The notes beneath the pieces were generated by a model. The model did not search any database and was not told the origin of the DNA. It was given only the letters and a program-made list of their open reading frames with translations. From Corythucha ciliata (Eukaryota; Arthropoda; Insecta; Hemiptera; Tingidae), in the NCBI GenBank assembly GCA_038030265.1, contig CM075937.1:31290198-31354197 (forward strand): a stretch of 64,000 bases of DNA. Direction: 5' to 3'. Within the stretch, counting starts at the first letter, position 1. Each line of letters starts with the position of its first letter. Position numbers and translations under genes: made by a program. Of this stretch, positions 56,875 to 64,000 are shown in pieces.

Positions 56875-58308
56875 CAGTGATGGGACAGGTACTTTCAAAT
56901 TTGTACCTAGGTAAGTTACAGGTACTTCCAGTTTTTCAAGTACCTAGGTACCGTTACAGGTATTGAAAATTGAAAAGTACCTAGGTAGTACCCAGTGGCG
57001 TAGGAACGTCCTTATTTCGGGGGGGTACAAGAATATTCAGTGACCCCCCCCCCCCGACCAACGGGTCCTAAATTGTACAAGCCTGCATAGAAAGGCAAAT
57101 ACCCTCCCCCACCCATAAATTCCACATAGGAGCAGACCCCTACAAACTTTACTCAGCCTACCCCTTCTTTCCCAATTTCAGCTCCTCCGTCTTGCGCGAA
57201 CAATTCATTATGGTCCTTAAAGTTCAGCAAGGTATGCGAAATTGGCTGAACAATGGAATATTGAGAGCAAAGAGTACCCCGCATTAAGGGGGGTCAAAAG
57301 TCCCTTAACCGGGATTTTTTCGGAAGCAGGCGGTAATCATTTGGGACCAAAAAAGAACATTTTTACCGAACCGCGTTTGTCCAAAATGGGGGTTCTTACC
57401 GAATTATCGTCAAAAACGTCGTTTTTTGGCCATTATTAATTATTTATTTTTCTCGAAAACAGATTCACACGAATCTTGTTCCTACACAACTATAACTGTC
57501 ATACATAGTAAATAAATTTACAATTAATGAATCATTTTCCTCCTTGATCAACGTTTTCGGGAAAAATAAATAATAAATATTGGCCAAAAACGACGTTTTT
57601 GACGATAATTCTGTAAGAAAACGCATTTTGGACAAACGCGCTTCGATAAAAATTTTCTTTTTTGGTCCCAAATGATTATCGCCTGCTTCCGAAAAAATCC
57701 CGGTTAAGGGACTTTTGACCCCCCTTAATGCGGGGTACCCTTTCTCGAATATGATAATTATAATGTAGGGAGGTACATTATTATTATTTGTAGGTATACA
57801 AAAAGACCTGAAATCGGGGGGGTACAAATACATAGGGTGTACCCCCCCAACAGAATTTGGGGGGGTTCATTTGGCCCCTGTACCCCCCGTTCCTACGCCA
57901 CTGGTAGTACCTAGGTAGAAATTCCGTCCGTTCCGAAATTCCGTCTATTTTCCGTTACATCCAAAGGAAAATAGAAACAAAACGAAACGAAAAAAAAGGT
58001 TCCTATAATCAGGTACAATTAGACTAGGTATCTTTCTTATTAGAAGTTGGAAATCTTTGTTGGTACTCAACAAAACCAACTTTTCATAGTTGTCGTCCAG
58101 TGTTATTTAGCAATTTTTTGCTATTTTGAATCGTGGAAATTGAGCTAAAGGTACATTTTCAGTACCTAGGTACTTATAGCCGTTACTTTGATTTTTTCTG
58201 TACCTAGGTACCGTTACAGGTACTCAAAATAAAAATGTACCTAGGTACTGAAAATGTACCTTGGTACAAGTACCTAGGTACAATGTACCTAGGTACATCC
58301 CATCACTG
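56875..58308. mobile_element. Outer hAT-type element with perfect 8-bp TSD
   Basis: Termini CAGTGATGGGA (56875) and TCCCATCACTG (to 58308), flanked by tgtgtttg on both sides (56867-56874 and 58309-58316). The interior near both ends carries many copies of the palindrome gtacctaggtac. Without the nested element the length is about 515 bp, so it is a MITE-sized hAT derivative. Confidence 0.85.
56993..57903. mobile_element. Nested 911-bp hAT-type foldback with perfect 8-bp TSD
   Basis: Termini CAGTGGCGTAGGAACG (56993) and CGTTCCTACGCCACTG (to 57903), flanked by gtagtacc at 56985-56992 and 57904-57911. Inside, 57270-57450 and 57545-57750 are inverse copies (for example taaggggggtcaaaagtccc / gggacttttgaccccctta; tttgggaccaaaaaag / ttttggtcccaaa). 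No transposase. It is younger than the outer element it interrupts. Confidence 0.88.
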
Positions 58309-58329
58309 TGTGTTTGTAAGTTGGATCTT

Positions 58330-59060
58330 AATTTTAGAGGATATTACAAATTTCCTGAAAATTAACAGTTTCGGGTTTTCAGATCAGGCCAAATTGCGAG
58401 TTTAGGATTCTAACTAAAGCAAAATTGCCGTTTCAAAATCACATTTGTAGCGGCAGAACTCAAGCTACTAGCACGCCCCGATTCAGACCATAGCCTGACG
58501 ATTACCAACGAAACGGGTTGTTTATGGTCTTAATTTCAGCAAAAATGCAAGTTCGGGGTCTTGATTTCGAGGGAATTGCAAGTTTCGTGCTAAATCTAAT
58601 TGAAATTACAGATTTGCAAGTGTTTCTTGTGGGGTCAGACCCAGGACTAGCCGGCCACGAGTACGAACAGTGTCGTAGACTGACGAGGCCCGAACGCTGT
58701 ACTACCAACAAAATTGCAACATTTCGGAGGCAAATATCTGCGAAATTGGATGTTTCATGTCCTAATTTCGGCAAAGTTGCAAATTTCAGGGCTAAGTTGT
58801 TTAGAGGTCGCGGACCCTGGGCTAGCCGGCACCGAATACGCCTATCCTTAATGAATAGTCGTGTAATTGCTTCATTTAAAGATGAATATTTTTGATTCTG
58901 AAAATTCGGGAGCTAATAATTTGAGTAAAATGACAAGTTTCCTAGCTGAATGTCCGCGAAATTGATAAGTTTCGGCTCTTCGGGCGTTAATTTCAGCGAA
59001 ATCGCAGCTTTGGGGTCGTGGAGGCGGATCCAACAGACTAGCCGGCTTTAGGGGGACCAC
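58330..59060 (+). repeat. Type C satellite with higher-order spacing
   Basis: Short diverged units (gaaattgcaagtttcggg theme) are broken by GC-rich blocks carrying actagccgg or a relative at about 58455-58490, 58640-58690, 58805-58840 and 59013-59050, that is every 170-210 bp. This suggests a satellite unit near 185 bp made of several short units plus one spacer. Confidence 0.6.
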
Positions 59061-59192
59061 TGGCCTCGGCGGTATCTCTGTAGTTATCATAAATCACACC
59101 CTCGTATGGGTTTTGAATTCGTCTAAAGTCTAAACTCTTGGTTCCTTGTGCGTGAAGCAGAAGAAGTGTCAGGTAATACTTTTCCATTCCCC

Positions 59193-60350
59193 TCATAGAA
59201 ACGTGGTACGTTCTGACGGTGGGTGGTTTGCTCGATCACTTTCACCGCTGCCACCATCGAGAGGCGAAATGTGCCGAGCGTGTGTGTGATGTGTAGCGGT
59301 ATTTCCGTATATGAAAAGAAGAAAAGAAACTGGTGTATGGATCTCGTTGATTGAGGTCGAACCAGCCGTCAGATGAGTCGCTCGGTTCATTTCCTCGACG
59401 GCGTCATCCGACTCTCCAACTGGCAGTCGACTGATCGTTTGACAATGGTTCTTGAGTTTTATTAGCGGCTTTGGAGGCGGTGGCGTAGGCAATTTTGGGA
59501 TAGTCGGTAATTTCGTCATACACGATTTGAGGAACGTTGGCTTTGTTGATAAATTGTTAGAAGAAGCGACCACGGTGAATAGTGGCCCTCGTGAGCATTC
59601 TTACACAGATATTTGACGCTTTTTGAGGAATAGCAGATTTCCACGTTCACATGATCGTCGGCAACTGTAGAATGAAACGATTTTGGGGAACAACAAACCG
59701 AGCGAAGTCCTTCTGTACCGAAGGTAGCGGCGTTGACGCTCAGCTGAGGCACCTCGTAGAATCCCTTGAGGAACCATTAACATTTTCGTTGGCCTGTTGT
59801 CATGGAGTTAGTTATTCAGACGTTCTTGATACAGTTGTTGTCTCTCCACAAAAAATTGTTTTATTTATTTATTGGTCGGCCGGAGCCTTCAGCTTCTCTT
59901 CCTGATGTAAAAATTGGGACTTTCTTCAACTTTATGCTGAACGCTCTAACCACGATGTCCGGCCTGTGCTCGACCTTTTCACCCGGTCTCAGGTACCCTT
60001 GGATTTCCGTACATTCGAAGTTAAAGAGGTTATATTGACGAACAGATCAGAACGACCATTGCCGCCATGGCGCCTTCACAGGTTTGCTGCACGTATCTGG
60101 GACCGCCCGTATTTACCCGAGTTGAGTAGAGCTGGGGGGGGGGGGGTTATGTGATCCCTGCGCTCTTGGACAACCCCCAGTCTTCGGGTCTCGTTTGACC
60201 GTGTACAGCTCGACAGCCGTGACGTATTCCTGGGAGGGCTTCGCGATATAGCAGGAGGAGGAGTTAGTTATATCCTTCAGGCTGAACTGAAAAATAAAGT
60301 TTGCGATGAATGTCCCACAGAAAAGGAGAATTGGAAGCAACATCTTGAAA
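59193..60350 (-). CDS. Unrecognised coding-like segments, structure unresolved
   Basis: Several minus-strand stretches look protein-coding but I cannot join them. At 60340-60170 is MLLPILLFCGTFIANFIFQF, a hydrophobic signal-like start, followed by SLKDITNSSSCYIAKPSQEY. At about 60032-59861 is FECTEIQGYLRPGEKVEHRP leading to a stop next to AATAAATAAA. At 59752-59600 is VPQLSVNAATFGTEGLRSV. At 59530-59320 is MTKLPTIPKLPTPPPPKPL with an acidic tail. They may belong to one secreted or membrane protein gene, or to two. No family recognised. Confidence 0.25.
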
Positions 60351-60449
60351 ATGTCAGAATATTTTGTGGATTTCTGTAGTTGTGTGAAACTGAATGCACT
60401 ATGAATACTCCACCTCCTTTTCTTTTCTTCCCCGCTGTTACTCAATTTT

Positions 60450-60770
60450 TATTATTATTATTAAACGGGGAGGGAAGCCCAGAAGAAACTATCTCCTACC
60501 AAACTCGAACTGTAGATCTATTGTGGTGTCCCCTCAGGTTGCCTGCCAAGAAAGACGCTAGTTTTCAAGCGTCCTCCACCACCACTCCTTAACGAAGTTG
60601 AGGATATTCCCCGTAGCCATCCTGGAGATGTCTTCCGGTTGAAGCACATGATTTCCAAGATGGTAAAAGCGTAACCGCCCCGGAGCCTCGCACTCACACA
60701 GTACGTACTCTGCTGTTTCCGCGGCCAAGTGGCAAAATCTGCAAATGCCCGTGTCATACATATGTTATAC
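60450..60770 (-). pseudogene. Non-LTR retrotransposon C-terminal Cys-rich fragment
   Basis: On the minus strand 60761-60558 reads DTGICRFCHLAAETAEYVLC, then CEAPGRLRFYHLGNHVLQPE and a stop. C-x2-C-(x)n-C-x-C next to AETAEY(V/I)LCEC and LG-H-L-PEDI is the pattern at the C-terminus of RNase H-bearing arthropod non-LTR pol proteins. A (TAA)n-like run (attattattatt at about 60448-60462, minus strand) follows downstream and may be the 3' tail. The rest of the element is absent. Confidence 0.65.
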
Positions 60771-60774
60771 ACGA

Positions 60775-60930
60775 CCTCCCTCTTCTTCTTCTTCTTAAGA
60801 ACTAACAACAACTCTTTTGCAGTTTTTATTGTATGCATTTGGGGCACAGCGCGCAGCCCCTTATCAGCATCATGAACTGCTCAAAGACCAACCTTCTTCT
60901 TAAGAAGAAGAGGAAGGTGAATGCACTATA
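60775..60930. repeat. (CTT)n tracts and hairpin
   Basis: cttcttcttcttcttaagaa at 60781 and cttcttcttaagaagaagag at 60894. The second is a perfect short palindrome. Confidence 0.5.
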
Positions 60931-63930
60931 TGTATTTTGGGCAAGGATTTAACAATGCAGGAACGGGAGAACGGGCTAGAAATTAATAATATCGTGTCAC
61001 AAAGTGATAGCGATAAAAGCCTAAATGCGTAGAAAAATATTAAAGGCCATAAATAAGTGCCACGAAAGGTTTGGCGACCAAAATTGTATGTAAACTGCAA
61101 AATGAGCTGTTGTTAACGTCAACTAACCTTTCAACTGAGGGAGTTTTACAGCTTCTAATGAGAATTTAATGTTGGTTTAAATGCGGGTTCGGCTTACTAT
61201 TTTTATTTTTATATTTAAATTAATGCACGTGGCAACGGCGCGGCGCCTTCTAAACGCATATTCAATTGCTTCATTTGCGTAATGAGAATTTTTTAAAGGG
61301 AAATGTTCTCTTTATTTGTTTGGCATCAACTTAGACGAGAACAATGAATGAGTTTATTGATAGGGAGCCTAGTTCGTGCTTAAAGGATAAGTCAGAAGCA
61401 AATAATGTGGTTACTTTAAAGATTAAAGACACTGAAAGTGTGAGAAAATACGGCCATGTGTTTGGAGAAATCGTCGCGACTCATTACCCTCTTTATAAAA
61501 AGATCAGAAAAATCCCCTAACCACAACAAAAATTTGGCTCTGGACCAAAAGAATCGAACAGTAGGTAAACAAGGGGTACCGGAATAATAATAAAATATCG
61601 GAAAATAAAAATAACAATGGACAGTCGTTAAATATGTTAATCATAGCACGTTCAAGGTTTTACATAAGAATGAATCTGTAATTCAGATTCTCTCTTTTCC
61701 TTTCTTTTTAACCACACTCACTCATTCCCTCCCAGTGTGACTTATCTCTTGAATAAATTCCCACTCAGCTCAGAAATCTGTTCATTTTGACAATTTTCTT
61801 ACTGCCCCGGAAGAGAAGAGCTTTAATTAAATGCAAAATAATTGCCACTTACAAAAATGACAATACGCACCCTGAGGAAGATTGAAGTGAGGAATACAAA
61901 AATATTTTTGTATTATTTTCTTGTCCGCGAGCTAAAACAAATCCATCAAAACAAAGTTCCCAATAGTTCCCATTCTCCAGACAAACAAGACCCGGTGGTT
62001 GAATACGCCGTGCTCTTTATAAATAGAGACTGATTTCAGCTTCTGCAAGTTTATTTATAGAAAAATATGTTGTTTTTTTCTTATTTCAGGATATCCCTCA
62101 GGAGGAGAGCGTGCATTACGCCCTGAACTAACTAAAGAAGTCATTTCTCTCCCTCCTGTTCGGAAGAATGGTTTTCTAATAATTTCTCTTTTTGTCTCCC
62201 CATTGCTTCTCTATAAGTAGACACCTCCATCTTCCTCTCTTCCATTCTTAATCATTTAGCGCTCAAGTTGGCCCTTAGTATAAACCCGCTTTGCTGCTAA
62301 TGATTTAAAATCCTATTTTCGCGTGCGCCCCTTTTCCACAGCCTCTCTAAAGCGTCTTTTGATTATTCAAAGTATTTTAAACGTTTGACTCCCAGCAATG
62401 AAACACATTTTAACGCTAAAAGCCTTCAAACGTTTTTTTGCGCTTTCTTTCCGTTCAAATTGAAAGAAAAAAGTTAACTTACAAACCACGTCAAATGTAA
62501 CCCCGGCAGTAAACTTTTTCGGGGAAGCAAAAGAAAATATGAGAAGTAAGGGGTTGGGAAGGGGGGAAGACTCGGCTTTTTGAGTATTACGAGCCAATTA
62601 CCGAACCGGTGGGGGAGAATAGACAAAGGTTGAAAGGGAAAATTGATCGCTGAGAAGCATGCAGGCAGGAAAAAAGCAAGAAGTGCCCCCCTCCACCACT
62701 GCAAACCATTGTAGAGACTTCAAGAATGTCTCATAAAAACTAACGTTTCAAGTTCGTACCAACATACTAGTTTTAGAGCCAATGGTAATCAATTTTTATG
62801 GGCTGACTTTATATTTTTTTATGGGGAAAATTGCCTTTCATATCAAGACGAATTTCTAGAACTGCCTCTTAAAATGTCACCAAGATTTTTTAGTTTCATT
62901 TTTCCAGCTTTTCGATAGTGCAATCTTTCCCTGCTTCAAAGAACCATAATCTCCCTCATCTTTTAACATCAGTTCATTCATATCATTCTCCACTTTTTAA
63001 CTAAAAGGGAGAGGAGAGCAGTAGAAAAGTTGAGTTACCCTACTTGACGTAAGACTTTGACAACTACCAGGAGGGGACTTTCACTTCGCAGGAATAGGGG
63101 GGGGGGACGTGAGGTTAAGGAAAAGGGCGTTCATTACTGAAAAATGAATTGATGGAGGTACACCAAGAAAAAATAGAGGTGGGGGAGGGGAGTAAAACAT
63201 TTGGGGTGATAGAAAGAGCGAGAGGGATTCAAGAAGTTCCTCCGGTTGAACAAAAAAGGGGTCGTCATGGTCTCTTAACCGGGAAAATTGAAGACACTAC
63301 GTTTTGAAGAGGGTTGGTTGAAATTAACTTGAAAAATGGAAAAGGCCTCAGTAAAAAGACAAAACTGTTGTGAGGCCCCCCCCAAGTGTAGCCCTTCCGG
63401 TTTACGACGTGATTTGCGAATGGGTGTCCAGATCGGTTTCTGATCTGTTCTCGGTTTTGCACATTTCCTTGTTAGAATGTCCAATGTCCTTCTTTTCCAA
63501 TATAACATTGAGAGAGAAAACGAAGCAATTTTTGTTGTATTGGAATAGGAATGTCAACTTTTTTGTGAATTAATCAAAACCCTGTCCAAATAATGTCCGA
63601 CAGATGATAGTCAGATTAGCAGGGCGAACGGCGATTCATAGACCACAAAATGCTGCTGCAATATGCTGCAGCGCAAAGAGGTAAGGACGAGGAACGCGGG
63701 CCGCCCCGGGCCTCCGTAAAGATGGGAGAATGAGGATTTTTAGGTTCTATATGTTCATAGATGTAGGTACGTGAAAAGGAGGCTTGGTATACGGTTGTAC
63801 ATCCTTTCAACGGTATTTAGTGCATCCAACCTGGAGAATAGATCGTTACAGGTAATCAGCGTCACGCGTTCAGATTTTCTCTAGATAGATACGAGAGGTA
63901 ATTCTGTCGACGGTATTTGAATTGAAGAGA
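60931..63930. other. No gene or repeat recognised
   Basis: AT-rich sequence with purine/pyrimidine tracts (for example 63060-63200). No exon with homology, no tRNA, and no inverted repeat I could confirm. It may be intronic or intergenic. Confidence 0.35.
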
Positions 63931-63985
63931 TAAATTAATTAAACCGATGTTATCCGGACGACTTGGAAGGCTTAGCCTAAAGCTG
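63931..63985. mobile_element. Start of a second tRNA-palindrome-type element
   Basis: taaattaattaaaccgatgt then tatccggacgacttggaagg matches the outer arm of the element at 35805-36179 with a few differences. The copy diverges or is cut near the window end. Confidence 0.6.
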
Positions 63986-64000
63986 GGCACACACATGCGC

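Noticed and set aside
57242..57833. Open frames in the nested hAT element as transposase
   Set aside because: The two frames are the two inverted arms read on opposite strands; no catalytic or dimerisation motif.
59193..59573. Pro-rich frame as the N-terminus of the PFTAIRE kinase
   Set aside because: Its possible donor is phase 0 whereas the candidate micro-exon needs phase 1, and there is no sequence similarity to the family.

Overview
The window is nuclear DNA from an arthropod, probably a pancrustacean. It carries ordinary spliceosomal genes with short (about 57-80 bp) GT-AG introns plus a few repeat-filled long ones, AT-rich intergenic DNA and very many small DNA transposons. The pancrustacean placement rests on a scarface-type inactive serine protease and an Eip63E-type PFTAIRE kinase. 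The species cannot be named from the sequence.

Four conserved genes are clear. (1) The 3' end of SF3B3 (U2 snRNP SF3b subunit) runs + strand from the left edge to 1275. (2) A complete RELCH/KIAA1468 gene (LisH, coiled coil, HEAT repeats; RAB11 effector) lies on the - strand at 12941-18764, in 16 exons whose phases close to 1051 codons. (3) A complete scarface-like gene (secreted clip-type serine protease homologue with catalytic Ser changed to Gly) is on the + strand at 29834-34802, in 10 coding exons, 912 codons, with a possible TATA promoter and 5' UTR exon near 27.3-27.5 kb. (4) An Eip63E/CDK14-type PFTAIRE kinase is on the - strand at 46005 to about 52735. A fifth possible - strand gene or genes (coding-looking stretches at about 53.4-53.7 kb and 59.2-60.3 kb) is not recognised. 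The four clear genes have unrelated housekeeping or developmental roles and share no operon-like logic.

Most of the rest is transposon-derived. Several insertions can be bounded exactly by target-site duplications. These include a 5 kb hAT-type composite (4528-9520, 8-bp TSD), a 1.8 kb hAT-type element (9592-11347, TSD 7/8), a 2.2 kb hAT-type element filled with degenerate minisatellite (20158-22328, TSD 7/8), a hAT element nested in another hAT element (56993-57903 within 56875-58308, both with perfect 8-bp TSDs), two copies of a 393-394 bp TTAA-flanked foldback (piggyBac-like), and a 1.64 kb TA-flanked long-TIR element with a decayed IS630/mariner-type transposase. One TTAA element has split the catalytic ADD box of a jockey/CR1-type reverse transcriptase fragment. 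There is also a Penelope-like GIY-YIG remnant, a family of about 145 bp hairpin MITEs (six copies), several 0.6-1.6 kb foldbacks, and a palindromic element whose arms carry tRNA-Thr-like sequences.

A striking feature is three families of degenerate short-period tandem repeat (called A, B, C here), spread over the window in both orientations, some of them inside hAT-type elements. The intervals at roughly 11.7-12.9, 25.0-27.0, 37.5-39.5, 44.4-46.0 and 60.9-63.9 kb show nothing I can assign.
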